Shown one piece after another: positions 1 to 8,690 of a stretch of 64,000 nucleotides of DNA (positions are counted from its first letter, which is position 1; each line of letters starts with the position of its first letter). The DNA comes from G963668345 sp965226215. Lineage in GTDB: Bacteria; Acidobacteriota; Terriglobia; Bryobacterales; UBA6623. The position numbers and the translations under genes were made by a program. The notes beneath the pieces are model-generated. The model was not told the origin of the DNA, ran no database searches, and worked only from the letters and a program-made list of their open reading frames with translations. Where the stretch lies: positions 4,216,001-4,280,000 of the forward strand of contig CBDDCH010000002.1 in assembly GCA_965226215.1 (NCBI GenBank), in the 5' to 3' direction.

Positions 1-35
1 GCTTGGTGGCAGCGGGTTCACGCTTGGTGGCAGCG
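1..35. repeat. Tandem GCTTGGTGGCAGCG pair
   Basis: The 14-mer GCTTGGTGGCAGCG occurs at 1-14 and again at 22-35. It resembles the terminal sequence of the palindromic element at 38382-38560 (CTAGCGCTTGGTGGC), and a CTAG follows at 41-44. This may be the end of a related element cut by the window edge. I see no gene in 1-200. Confidence 0.45.
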
Positions 36-200
36 TGCGCTAGTCTGGGTCGATCGACGGCGAAGCCGAGACCAGCGCTAGCTGTCGTCTTTCGCCTAAA
101 GATTGCGACACCTAGGATGCCTGTGAGCGCTATCATTTAAACTAGGTGAGTCGCTGAAGGCGTTCTCACGGTGCGTCAAGCAGAAGAACTGTCCCTGCGT

Positions 201-969
201 CTAGCGCTTGCTCACCGTGTCGCTAAGAGCATTCGCCACCCAGATGTTGGCCCCATCGAAGGCCATCAAGATAGGAAAAACGCCCACGTCGAAGGTACCC
301 AGCGGCAGCCCGTTGCTGGCCCGCAGCTTGCTCACCGTGCCGTCAAGCGGATTCGTCACCCAGATGTTGGCCCCATCGAAGGCCACCCCGCGAGGACCAT
401 TGCCCACGGCGAAGGTGCCCAGCGTCATCCCGTCACTGGCCCGCAGCTTGCTCACCGTGCCGTCAAACTGATTCGTCACCCAGATGTTGGCCCCATCGAA
501 GGCCACAAAGCTAGACTGATTGCCCACGGCGAAATCATTGCCGGCCTCACTGGCTTCATACCAGCGCAGCAGGGCCACCTGAAGTGGATTCAACTGCCTG
601 GCCTCCAGGGCCGCCACTCCCGTCCCCAGGGCCGCGATGTCCCCTTCATTGGTTGTCACGCGGCCGTCCAGGGCCGTGATATCCCCCTCATTGGTTGTCA
701 CGCGGCCGTCCAGGGCCGTGATGTCCCCCCCCATTGGTTTCCACGCGGACGTCCAGGGCCTCATCTGCCGCCTGCCGTGCGGTGGCTTCGCTCGTGTCTG
801 CATCTTGGCGATCCAGCGTCTCCGCCTCCAAGTCGGATTCTAGCCGTGTTACGCGGGAGAATAAGTTTTGGGCTTGAGCCATCAGGGCGATTGGAGCCTC
901 GAAACTCATCACTCCCACAAGGATAACGGCAGAGACCAACGAGGGTGCCCAACTGGTAAGCTTTTTCAT
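201..969 (-). pseudogene. Secreted coiled-coil / beta-propeller protein, frameshifted at a C8 tract
   Basis: Two overlapping frames make one protein. The 5' frame (from 969) has a signal peptide (MKKLTSWAPSLVSAVILVGV) and a helical segment rich in Asp, Glu and Ala. The second frame continues with short repeats of the form GDITALDGRVTTNE, then three propeller-like repeats carrying AFDGANIWVTN and DGTVSKLRAS (YVTN/NHL-like). The frames meet at a run of eight C at 725-732; with seven the protein is open from 969 to 201, giving 255 residues. The C-terminus stops abruptly in the third propeller repeat (DTVSKR), so the 3' end may also be lost. A full propeller would need more blades. Ligand and function are unknown. 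The tract could be a phase-variable switch, a true mutation or a sequencing error. Confidence 0.7.
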
Positions 970-1333
970 GCTTCCTCCTTTTTTGTGATTTAAGCCGGAA
1001 TTTCAATGTCTGGCTGCAAGCAAAAAGACTTTCCTCTAGGCTTAGCGCGGCGGGGGCAGCCAGACCGCGCCGGGTGCTACTTGCCTGTGGCACGCGAGGG
1101 AAACGAGAGAATGGTACTTCAAATTACGCGCGGAAGTCTATTCAACTTAAAGTTCATCGTGGAAGTAGTACCTTTGTAACTTAGTGTCCCCTCCGCACCC
1201 TATCCTCTTTGTTTTTAATCTCTTTCCTACCCCACACCACAGCCCCCCGCGCATCCCCGGCACTGCCACACAGGTTGAAAACAACTACAGAAACGCGGGT
1301 TAGGGAAGGTTAGCAGCCAGTCCCTGCGGTGCA
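970..1333. other. Intergenic region between the propeller gene and glmS
   Basis: About 360 bp with no convincing gene on either strand. It has a purine-rich ribosome-binding stretch just upstream of the propeller gene start (around 972-980 on the minus strand) and a run of TTAAAG/TTTGTAAC-type AT-rich sequence at 1130-1185 that could hold its promoter. The glmS stop codon follows at 1334. No clear terminator hairpin was seen. Confidence 0.5.
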
Positions 1334-3193
1334 CTACTCTACGGTTACACTCTTTGCCAGATTGCGCGGCTGATCGACGTCGCAGCCGCGCAGCACGCCG
1401 ATGTGGTAGGCGAGAAGCTGGAGGGGCACGATTTCGATGATCGGCAGCAGCAACTCGTGGGCCGGTGGAACCTCGATCACGTCTTCCAAGATCTCTTTGA
1501 TCGCCTCGTCTCCTTGATTGGCAACGGCCAGAACCCGGCCTTGCCGGGCTTCCACTTCCTTGATGTTGGCGAGCGTCTTTTCGTAGCGTACCTGGGACGC
1601 TTCGCTGGAAGGATCTCGGGTGGCGATGAACACGACGGGCAGATCCTCGTCGATGAGGGCGTTGGGGCCATGCTTCATCTCACCGGCCGGGTAACCCTCG
1701 GCGTGAATATAGGAGATCTCCTTGAGCTTCAGCGCGCCCTCGAGGGCGATGGGGTAGTGAATGCCGCGACCCAAGAAGAGAAAATCCTCCGCCCGGTAAA
1801 ACTTTCGCGCCAGCTCTTCACAGTGGCTGTCTTTGCCGAGCACGCCTTCCAGCTTGGTCGGGACACTCAGCAACTCCTGGACGAGTTGGCGAGACTCTTT
1901 CGTCGTCAGTTTGTCACGCGCCTGGCCAAGGTGAAGAGCCAGAATGAATAACGCCGTCAGTTGCGCGCTGAAGGCCTTTGTCGAGGCGACGCCAATCTCC
2001 GGTCCGGCGTGCGTGTAGATGGTACCGGCGGCTTCTCGAGTCACCATGGAATCCAAGACATTACAGATCGCCAGGGTCTTGGCTCCCTTGCGGTTTGCTT
2101 CGCGCTGGGCGGCCAAAGTATCCGCCGTTTCGCCGGACTGGCTGATGACAACGGTGAGAGTGTTCTCGGGAAGAATCGGGTCGCGGTAACGGAACTCGCT
2201 GCCGTAGTCGACCTCGGCCGGTATTCCGGCCAACCGCTCGATCATGAACTTCCCCGCCAACCCGGCATGCCACGAGGTGCCACAGGCTACAACACGAACC
2301 TGTCGGACGGCAGCGAACTCGCTGGGCGTGATTTCCATCTGGTCGAGAAAGACCCGGCCGCTTTCGCGGCCGACTCGTCCGAGGGTGGTATCACGGACGG
2401 CGCGCGGCTGCTCAAAAATCTCCTTGAGCATGAAGTGTTTGTAGCCGCCCTTCTCGGCCATGACCGGATCCCAGAGAATATGCTTCACCGGCCGGTTGAC
2501 GCTTTGGCCCTCGAAGTCGATCAGACGCACACCGTTCGCCGTCAAGATGGCGATGTCCCCATCAGCCAGGAAAAAGATGTCCCGAGTGTGGTGCAGAATG
2601 GCGGGAACGTCGGATGCGACGAAGTACTCGTTCCGTCCTAAACCCACGACGGCCGGCGGACCGCTGCGAGCCGCGACGATTTTGTGCGGGTCACGACGCG
2701 AGATCGTCGCCATGGCGAAGACACCTCGCAAATGAGGCGCCGTTTTGCACACGGCTTGTTCCAGGGACTCTCCGTCGCGGCTGAACTTCTCGATGAGATG
2801 CGCAATGATCTCGGTATCCGTGTCGGTGACGAAGCGATGTCCTTCTTTTTCAAGACCGGCTTTTAGAGTGAGATAGTTCTCGATGATGCCGTTATGTACG
2901 ACGACAATGTCACCCGTGGAGTCACGATGGGGGTGGGCGTTTTCTTCGCTGGGCCGGCCGTGAGTGGCCCAGCGGGTGTGGCCTATGCCGTAGGTGCCCT
3001 CGACCGGATCCAGGCGGATGGCCTCTTCGAGGTTGCGGAGCTTGCCGGCAGCTCGACGCACCGCCAGTTCATTGCCGTCGGCCCCTACGGCGAGGCCCGC
3101 TGAGTCATACCCGCGGTACTCCAGTCTCTTGAGACTGTCGATGATGACCGGGACGGCTTCCCCGGGGCCGATATAGCCTACGATGCCGCACAT
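1334..3193 (-). CDS. glmS: Glutamine--fructose-6-phosphate aminotransferase (isomerizing)
   Basis: Makes glucosamine-6-phosphate from fructose-6-phosphate and glutamine, the first step towards UDP-GlcNAc for peptidoglycan and surface glycans. The 619-residue length is normal. The N-terminus is CGIVGYIG after the initiator Met, giving the nucleophilic Cys of the class II amidotransferase domain; HTRWATHG and VVHNGIIENY follow. Two SIS domains come next, with CGTSWHAGL, SQSGETADTLA, STKAFSAQLTAL and the EGYPAGEMKHGP loop. The C-terminus QPRNLAKSVTVE is the family signature. It is followed on the same strand side by purS with a 6-bp gap, so the two are probably co-transcribed (purS first). No glmS ribozyme is visible upstream. 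Confidence 0.98.
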   Translation of the reverse strand: MCGIVGYIGPGEAVPVIIDSLKRLEYRGYDSAGLAVGADGNELAVRRAAGKLRNLEEAIRLDPVEGTYGIGHTRWATHGRPSEENAHPHRDSTGDIVVVHNGIIENYLTLKAGLEKEGHRFVTDTDTEIIAHLIEKFSRDGESLEQAVCKTAPHLRGVFAMATISRRDPHKIVAARSGPPAVVGLGRNEYFVASDVPAILHHTRDIFFLADGDIAILTANGVRLIDFEGQSVNRPVKHILWDPVMAEKGGYKHFMLKEIFEQPRAVRDTTLGRVGRESGRVFLDQMEITPSEFAAVRQVRVVACGTSWHAGLAGKFMIERLAGIPAEVDYGSEFRYRDPILPENTLTVVISQSGETADTLAAQREANRKGAKTLAICNVLDSMVTREAAGTIYTHAGPEIGVASTKAFSAQLTALFILALHLGQARDKLTTKESRQLVQELLSVPTKLEGVLGKDSHCEELARKFYRAEDFLFLGRGIHYPIALEGALKLKEISYIHAEGYPAGEMKHGPNALIDEDLPVVFIATRDPSSEASQVRYEKTLANIKEVEARQGRVLAVANQGDEAIKEILEDVIEVPPAHELLLPIIEIVPLQLLAYHIGVLRGCDVDQPRNLAKSVTVE

Positions 3194-3199
3194 TTTTAG

Positions 3200-3445
3200 C
3201 TAGTCTTTCCAGTCGATGAGGTACTCCTCGATGACGGGGTTGGCGAGAACTTCTCGCGCGATCTTATCCAGCTCCCCGCGGGCTTTTTCGGGAGAAGCGG
3301 TATCGTCAATTTCGATCTCGAAGTACTTGCCCTGCCGAACATCCTTTACACTTTCATGCCCCAGCCCGTTAAGTGTCGAGCAGATCGTTCGTCCTTGGGG
3401 ATCCAAGACGGTTTTCTTCAACGTAACGTAAACCACAGCCTGCAT
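3200..3445 (-). CDS. purS: Phosphoribosylformylglycinamidine synthase subunit PurS
   Basis: An 81-residue protein with the PurS pattern: an N-terminal AVVYVTLKKTVLDPQG strand, GHESVKDVRQGKYFEIEI in the middle and a C-terminal helix ending near ANPVIEEYLIDWKD. PurS bridges PurQ and PurL in the three-subunit FGAM synthase of purine synthesis, channelling ammonia. Its partners purQ and purL are not in this window; the gene sits between mnmE (15 bp upstream) and glmS (6 bp downstream), so it is an orphan component in an operon of unrelated housekeeping genes. Confidence 0.93.
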   Translation of the reverse strand: MQAVVYVTLKKTVLDPQGRTICSTLNGLGHESVKDVRQGKYFEIEIDDTASPEKARGELDKIAREVLANPVIEEYLIDWKD

Positions 3446-3460
3446 GGCTTCATTGTATCG

Positions 3461-4822
3461 TCACTTTCCGATACAGAAGGTGGAAAAGATGTTGTCTAGG
3501 ATGTCCTCGACAGTTGTCGCCCCGGTGATAGCATCGATCGGTTTGAGCGCCGCGTAGAGGTCAAGCAGCAGCATTTCGTGAGGCACTTGGGCAGTTACAG
3601 CTCGTTCGGCACGCTCCAACTGTTCGAGCGAGTCCCGTAGCAGTTGCGCGTGGCGGATATTGGTGATGAAGCCGGCTTCCCCGCCCTCGGTACGGTCGGG
3701 TACGGCGTGCTGATAGATCTGCCGCCTGAGCTCTGGAATTCCGTCTCCGGTGGCTGCCGAGACGGCCAAATAGGGTTGGCTAATCTCCGCTTTCCCGGGT
3801 AAGTCACTCTTATTCCCGACCAGAAGGCTGCGGCAGCCTTTCCCGTCCCAAGTCAACAACTCTCTGTCGGTGCTTTGGAGCGGCTGCGACAGATCGAGGA
3901 CAACCAGGATCAAGTCGGCGTCCGCCAAGGCCTCGTAGCTTTTCTCGACGCCTTTGGTTTCCACGACCTCGGAGGTCGCTCGAATTCCGGCGGTGTCGAT
4001 AAGCTTGACGGGCAATCCCTCGATGACCAGGGTCTCGCTCACTTGATCCCGGGTGGTTCCGGGCGTTGCAGTGACGATGGCCCGGTCCTGTTCCAACAAG
4101 CGATTGAAAAGGCTGGATTTGCCGACGTTCGGCCGTCCCAGGATGGAAAGCGTAATACCCCCGCGGACAACCTTGCCGAAGCGGAAGCTCTCGGCTAGCT
4201 TCTCGATATCTGTCATCAGCGGTCGAAGGCGCCCCAGAATTTCCTGGTCCGCGGCCACCGGAACATCATCTTCCGCAAAGTCAATCCCGGCTTCCAGCAA
4301 CGCGATCAGATCACAGAGCTGTTTCTTCGGTGGGGTCAGGCGACGAGATAGCGCACCCTCGACTTGTTGCAGCGCCACGCGAGCCTGATACACCGTGGTG
4401 GCTTCGATCAAGTCGCGCACGGCCTCTGCTTGAGCGAGGTCGATACGGCCGTTGAAGAAAGCGCGCTGGGTAAACTCACCCGGCTCCGCGAGGCGGGCGC
4501 CAAGCTCCATGGCCCGTTCCACGGCGAAAGCTAGAACGACCGGTGCGCCATGGCAAGAGATCTCGGTTACGTCCTCCCCGGTGTAGGAGTTCGGCTTTTG
4601 GAAGAAAGTGACCAGCACCTGGTCGACGCTGCGACCGTCACCGTCCACAAGCTCGCCGAGTGCAACCTGTCGCGGCGCGAACGTTGCGTGGGCTTTCCTT
4701 TGGACAAGCTTCTCCGTCAAACCGAGAGCCTGCGTCCCGGAAAGCCGTACGACACCAATACCGCCTCTACCCGGCGGAGTCGAGACGGCAACAATGGTGT
4801 CTTGGGGATAGATGGGAGCCAA
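3461..4822 (-). CDS. mnmE: tRNA modification GTPase MnmE
   Basis: With MnmG it installs carboxymethylaminomethyl on the wobble uridine of several tRNAs. The 453 residues show the N-terminal folate-binding domain (DTIVAVSTPPGRGGIGVVRLSG, then EPGEFTQRAFFNGRIDLAQAEA), an inserted Ras-like G domain with GRPNVGKSS near residue 229, the DTAGIR switch near 276 and an NKSD motif, and the C-terminal CIGK whose Cys is catalytic. It belongs to the conserved rpmH-rnpA-yidD-yidC-jag-mnmE neighbourhood but is separated from khpB by a 458-bp repeat-bearing gap. mnmG is not in the window. Confidence 0.97.
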   Translation of the reverse strand: MAPIYPQDTIVAVSTPPGRGGIGVVRLSGTQALGLTEKLVQRKAHATFAPRQVALGELVDGDGRSVDQVLVTFFQKPNSYTGEDVTEISCHGAPVVLAFAVERAMELGARLAEPGEFTQRAFFNGRIDLAQAEAVRDLIEATTVYQARVALQQVEGALSRRLTPPKKQLCDLIALLEAGIDFAEDDVPVAADQEILGRLRPLMTDIEKLAESFRFGKVVRGGITLSILGRPNVGKSSLFNRLLEQDRAIVTATPGTTRDQVSETLVIEGLPVKLIDTAGIRATSEVVETKGVEKSYEALADADLILVVLDLSQPLQSTDRELLTWDGKGCRSLLVGNKSDLPGKAEISQPYLAVSAATGDGIPELRRQIYQHAVPDRTEGGEAGFITNIRHAQLLRDSLEQLERAERAVTAQVPHEMLLLDLYAALKPIDAITGATTVEDILDNIFSTFCIGK

Positions 4823-5280
4823 TTTTGCCTACGCGTCGCTCTGCCTCGACCCATCGCGACGAGCGAATCGGAGCCGCGAACGCGAGTGACTGCTCATGGG
4901 CCTTCGCCAAGATAGACGGAGCCGAGACCGTCAGGGAGCGGTCGGTCCCCCTCAGGAGTCCGGTCCTGCCACCAGCCTCAGGCCCACCCAAGGGGATCAA
5001 AACCCCCGGGTTTTCGACCGAGCGGTCATGGCACCATCGTCGTTACGGGGATTTGGCCTGTCACTAGCGTTCCAGGCTCAGTTTCCTGCTCGCGCACACC
5101 CTCGCGATGCACGAATCGGAGATCATAGCGCAGATCTCGATTCTGAGATCCGCGGCCTTTTGCTGCCGGACTGGTTTCGGAAACCGGCACTCCCGCCGTG
5201 CGGCACAGTTCAAAGCTTGCGTGAAAGCCTCTAATTCTCTTGATCAATGAACCTCCGATACGCCCCGCGAAATGCTGATC
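4823..5280. other. Gene-free gap between mnmE and khpB
   Basis: 458 bp without a supportable gene. It contains a dispersed repeat (5027-5107) and imperfect copies of short words such as CGGAGCCGCGAACGC and GCGTTCCAGGCTCAG that recur at 14990-15190. The gap interrupts an otherwise tightly packed conserved cluster, so it is probably a site colonised by mobile repeats. Confidence 0.6.
5027..5107 (+). repeat. Dispersed 81-bp intergenic repeat, copy 1
   Basis: The stretch starting CATGGCACCATCGTCGTTAC and ending CACACCCTCGCGA matches the reverse complement of 15057-15137 along its whole length with scattered mismatches, including the shared core GCCTGTCACT and CGTTCCAGGCTCAG. The copies lie 10 kb apart in opposite orientation in two separate intergenic gaps. 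Confidence 0.75.
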
Positions 5281-5787
5281 TCACTTGCCCTCAGCGGAGT
5301 AAACGACCGTGTGCCGGTTTGGCGCAACACCTTCGGAGACCGTTGTAACGTCCGGGTCGTCGCGCAAAGCCAGGTGAATGATTCTGCGTTCCCGGGAAGT
5401 CATAGGATGGAAGCGGAAAGGCACGCCGGCGCTTTTGACCTTGTCAGCCGCTGTGACGGCGCTGAGTCTCAGCTCTTCGATGCGCATCATACGGTAGTCG
5501 TTGGCGTCAAATATTAGCCTGTAGCGCTCGTAATGGGGAACCCTCAGAGCCTCCATGGTCAGTTGTTCGAGCGCCAGCAGTAGCTCGGCTCGATAAGCCA
5601 ACAACAAATCGAGGTCCCGGCCCTCGAAGGCGACCATCAAATCGGGAGAGATAAGGTTCGGGTTCCGGAGGGAGCCGGCGTCGCGAACGTCGAAGCTGAG
5701 TTCAAGACCGGACGCCTTCAAGACGTGGTCGAGGAATTGGACGATCTTCGGACGCAGAGCATCCACCGTCCAGATCAGCTCAGGCAT
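5281..5787 (-). CDS. khpB: KhpB/Jag-like RNA-binding protein (KH-R3H)
   Basis: A 168-residue protein with a KH-like region (about 30-100, DLMVAFEGRDLDLLLAYRAELL) and a C-terminal R3H domain (MTSRERRIIHLALRDDP, with the Arg-x3-His pair). It lacks the N-terminal Jag-N domain found in Firmicutes proteins. KhpB homologues bind RNA, usually with KhpA, and influence cell shape and membrane-protein biogenesis. Its place directly downstream of yidC (24-bp gap) is the classical jag position and supports the call. Confidence 0.88.
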   Translation of the reverse strand: MPELIWTVDALRPKIVQFLDHVLKASGLELSFDVRDAGSLRNPNLISPDLMVAFEGRDLDLLLAYRAELLLALEQLTMEALRVPHYERYRLIFDANDYRMMRIEELRLSAVTAADKVKSAGVPFRFHPMTSRERRIIHLALRDDPDVTTVSEGVAPNRHTVVYSAEGK

Positions 5788-5811
5788 GTTCGAAGAAAAG
5801 GGATCCAGCGG

Positions 5812-7590
5812 TCAGTTGCGCAACCGTTTCTTCTTGCGGCGCCCTTTTGGCTGCTCGATCTCAATCGGCTCGGACGGCAAGCGGTTCAGCAGAAGCTGCT
5901 GCAGCACACCGACGACGTTGCTAGTCAACCAGTATAACACCAGCCCACTGGAGAACCCGTAAAACACGAACCCCATCATCAATGGCATGAACTTCATCAG
6001 CCGCATCTGAGCAGGGTCCGTGCCGGGCGTCGGCGTTAGACTCTGCATCCAAAATTGTGATGCCACCATGGCCAGCGGTAAAACACGAATCGGAATTTGT
6101 TCAGGGAGCGACAAGTCGTCCACCCATAACCAAGACTCCTGGCGCATTTCGATCGCCACCCTCAAGACTTTGTAGAAGGCGAAGAAGAAAGGCATCATCA
6201 GCAGCATCGGCAGGCAGCCGCCCAAGGGATTCACCCCATGCTTTTTGTAGAGGGCCATCGTCTCTTCTTGCTGCTTCGCCTTCTTGGGGTCCCGTAGCCC
6301 GAGGCCCTTGTACTTTTCGTTGATCTGTTTGATGAGTGGCTGCAAGGCCTGCATTTTCTTCATCGATCTCGAACTCTTCCACTTCAATGGCAGCATGATG
6401 AAATTGAGGAAGATCGTAACCAGGATGATCCCCCAACCGTAGTTCACCCCGACATTGTCGTGCGTCCATCGCAGCATCCAGTAGATCGATTCGGGGAGAA
6501 AACTGAGCCATCTGAAAATGGACCATCTGAACCCTAGATTGACGATTTCCCGTAGCTCGGGCCGAACAGATGCCAGCGTGTCGTAACTTTTAGGACCCAC
6601 GAACAACTGCAGCCGGTTTTTCTCAGCGCCCCCGACCGCGAGCGCCGCGAACGTCGCTTCCGTGCCGGTGGCGATCGGCTCGATGGCTACCCCCGAGCTT
6701 TCAAGCTGCACAGTCATCTCCGACCCTAACGGCATAAACGCCGCCGTGAAAAAGCTGTCGTCGATGCCGACGTAGGCGTAGGGCCCGATATTGGTGATCC
6801 GGCCATCCTCCAGATCGCCGGCTTCATTGCGCAGCAGCTCACGCTGGGATGGATCGTAGTAGAACGTTGTGCTGTACATTTGGTCGTCCGGCTGGGCGGT
6901 GTCGCCGAAGCCCCCAGGCCATGTCAGCAGGTGAGAACGAGCTTGTCCGCTCTCAGACAGCTCGCTCGTAATCTCTACTAAGTACCCCTCGGACTGAAAA
7001 CTGAAGGATTTACGGACCGTGTGGACACCGTCGGAGTATTCGAAGCTGACGGTCGTGGGCGCCGAGCGCTTTGAGAATCCGTCGTTGACAACGAAGAGAG
7101 CTTGGTTAATCTCGGCTACAGGCTGGCCGCCGGACAGGGCCAAGCCAAAGGGGTAGCCGTGGTTTTTGGCGCCGCCGGCATGAACCAAATCAAGTGGCTC
7201 ACCGTCGGCGGCAACGTATCCCTTAAGCACCCAGCTCGTTACCACGGCCCCGCGATTCGAGAAGCGGACTACAAAGGTGTCTGACTCAACGATGATCTCT
7301 TGTTCCGACTCCGCCGCTTGGGTTCCGAAAACAGCCGCCGGTTGGGACTTCTGAGGAAGAGCTTCCTCCCTGGAGGACTCTGAGAATGGCTCCGCCGGGT
7401 CGCCGGGAACGGGTTCCGCCGTAACAGATTCAGCGCCGGTTTCAGGAGCTACGACAGGCGCCACCGGGCGGGCGACGAACGTGTACACAGTAATGGCAAC
7501 GGCCGACAGGACGCACGCCAGCAGTAAGCGCTTCTGAACAAACTGGTCGTCTTCAGGCATCGGGGACTGGATCGTAGCCGCCTGGGGCAA
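5812..7590 (-). CDS. yidC: Membrane protein insertase YidC
   Basis: Inserts and folds inner-membrane proteins alone or with SecYEG. The 592 residues carry an N-terminal membrane anchor (about 19-37), a Pro/Glu-rich linker, a large periplasmic beta domain and the C-terminal Oxa1-type core. The core includes GWGIILVTIFLNFIMLPLKW and the conserved cytoplasmic segment with MKKMQALQPLIKQINEKYKG. The tail is basic (KGRRKKKRLRN), as in ribosome-binding YidC tails. Its start overlaps the 3' end of yidD by about 38 bp, which implies translational coupling. Confidence 0.97.
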   Translation of the reverse strand: MPQAATIQSPMPEDDQFVQKRLLLACVLSAVAITVYTFVARPVAPVVAPETGAESVTAEPVPGDPAEPFSESSREEALPQKSQPAAVFGTQAAESEQEIIVESDTFVVRFSNRGAVVTSWVLKGYVAADGEPLDLVHAGGAKNHGYPFGLALSGGQPVAEINQALFVVNDGFSKRSAPTTVSFEYSDGVHTVRKSFSFQSEGYLVEITSELSESGQARSHLLTWPGGFGDTAQPDDQMYSTTFYYDPSQRELLRNEAGDLEDGRITNIGPYAYVGIDDSFFTAAFMPLGSEMTVQLESSGVAIEPIATGTEATFAALAVGGAEKNRLQLFVGPKSYDTLASVRPELREIVNLGFRWSIFRWLSFLPESIYWMLRWTHDNVGVNYGWGIILVTIFLNFIMLPLKWKSSRSMKKMQALQPLIKQINEKYKGLGLRDPKKAKQQEETMALYKKHGVNPLGGCLPMLLMMPFFFAFYKVLRVAIEMRQESWLWVDDLSLPEQIPIRVLPLAMVASQFWMQSLTPTPGTDPAQMRLMKFMPLMMGFVFYGFSSGLVLYWLTSNVVGVLQQLLLNRLPSEPIEIEQPKGRRKKKRLRN

Positions 7591-7798
7591 GCGGCCGGCA
7601 GCGAAGGACCCGCTTAGCGGCTAACCACAGACCCCGCTTTACTCCATGGCTTTCTACAGCATGTTTGGCGTAGGAGGAACAGGAAGGGTAAAACTTGCAG
7701 CAGGAGGGCAGGAGCGGCGAAAGTATGCTTTTGTAGACCAGCAGGCCAAACACCGCCGTGCGCTGGGCAAAGCTTTGCGAAGCAACAGGGTCATCCAT
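7553..7798 (-). CDS. yidD: Membrane protein insertion efficiency factor YidD
   Basis: A short (81-residue) amphipathic membrane-associated protein with the family signature CCKFYPSCSSYAKHAVESHG, followed by GLWLAAKRVLRCRPLAPGGYDPVP. I chose the ATG at 7798, which overlaps the rnpA stop as ATGGATGA. An open frame extends to 7870, but that start would overlap rnpA by 80 bp and adds residues foreign to the family. It works with YidC, whose gene overlaps its 3' end. Confidence 0.93.
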   Translation of the reverse strand: MDDPVASQSFAQRTAVFGLLVYKSILSPLLPSCCKFYPSCSSYAKHAVESHGVKRGLWLAAKRVLRCRPLAPGGYDPVPDA

Positions 7799-8222
7799 CG
7801 CGGCGTTGTGGGGCCGCGCCGCGGGCTGATCGGCCGGCTTCGTGGAAAACACGTCGGATTTCCGCCTCAAGATCTTTCCAAGGTGCGTCTATCGCTCTCC
7901 GGTGGGCATGGATGACTACTTCACAACCATCGGGGATCTCAGCCCAGTTGCGCCGCAGAGCTTCCCGCAGCCGCCGTCTGACTCGATTGCGGCGAACAGC
8001 GTTTCCTACCGAGCGGGGCACTGAGATGCCGGCCCGCGTGGGCTGCCAACCACCGGTCCGGCTGAAGAAAACCCGGAAGTAGGCGCTTGTCAGCTTCCGC
8101 CCTTCACCGTAAACGCGCTGGAATTCGGGTCTCTTCCGCAGCCGCCTGGACCGCGGGAAGCGTTCGGCCCCTGCCGGGGCAGCCGTGGGTTGATTACTTC
8201 TCCGAGCTGACGGTGAGGACAT
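7791..8222 (-). CDS. rnpA: Ribonuclease P protein component
   Basis: Protein cofactor of RNase P, which cuts the 5' leader of tRNA precursors. The 143-residue basic protein has RLRKRPEFQRVYGEGRK at its N-terminal third and the RNR-type motif RSVGNAVRRNRVRRRLREAL. The only usable start is the ATG at 8222, giving about 20 extra N-terminal residues compared with short RnpA proteins and placing its first 29 bp inside rpmH in another frame. The 3' end overlaps yidD by 8 bp. Confidence 0.95.
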   Translation of the reverse strand: MSSPSARRSNQPTAAPAGAERFPRSRRLRKRPEFQRVYGEGRKLTSAYFRVFFSRTGGWQPTRAGISVPRSVGNAVRRNRVRRRLREALRRNWAEIPDGCEVVIHAHRRAIDAPWKDLEAEIRRVFHEAGRSARGAAPQRRDG

Positions 8223-8343
8223 GCCGACCCTTCGCCCGCCGGTTGGCCAGCACCCTCCTTCCGCCCGGAGACTTCATCCTGGCCCGGAAACCGTGCGTCT
8301 TGGCGCGGCGACGGCGATTAGGTTGAAACGTTCGTTTGGGCAT
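8194..8343 (-). CDS. rpmH: Large ribosomal subunit protein bL34
   Basis: A 49-residue gene read directly from the DNA: it begins MPKRTFQPNRRRRAKTHGFR and ends RHVLTVSSEK before a TAA at 8194-8196. This is the standard bL34 sequence. It is the first gene of the rpmH-rnpA-yidD-yidC-khpB cluster, and its last 29 bp overlap the start of rnpA in a different frame. Confidence 0.97.
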   Translation of the reverse strand: MPKRTFQPNRRRRAKTHGFRARMKSPGGRRVLANRRAKGRHVLTVSSEK

Positions 8344-8690
8344 GGAAGCACGCGATGGAGCGAATAACGGGTCCGAACTTCACCGCTCTCCGTCGCCCCG
8401 ACCACAAAAACCTCAGTGTATCAGCCGCCTAGGTAGCGGTCAAACAGGATCGCCACAATCCGTTACCGCCGTTTTCCGAGCCGGCCTGTGGCAAAAAGCT
8501 GTCTTGGAGAGAAGCCGCGGCCCTACGCCGTCCGATTTCAGCGGGCCGCGTGATGGGGGATGGGTTATCCTCAAGGCTAAACGGCTTTTCTTGCCACCTA
8601 ACGGCCACGTGGTTAGGAGGCCAAACGGCCGCAGGTCTCGGAAACGGCGCCGAGCCCTGCGTTACGGAATTCTCGAAGGCCAATCCCTGG
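8344..8690. other. Intergenic region between ftsH and rpmH
   Basis: 347 bp between the 3' end of ftsH and the rpmH start, expected to hold the rpmH promoter. In many bacteria this side of rpmH carries dnaA and oriC. I looked for DnaA-box words (TTATNCACA) on both strands and saw none, and no dnaA gene is present. Confidence 0.5.

Noticed and set aside
1403..2641. Long open frames on the plus strand opposite glmS
   Set aside because: They are antisense shadows of a strongly conserved gene, as is common in GC-rich DNA.
8344..8690. Possible replication origin beside rpmH
   Set aside because: No DnaA-box cluster, AT-rich unwinding region or dnaA gene could be seen.
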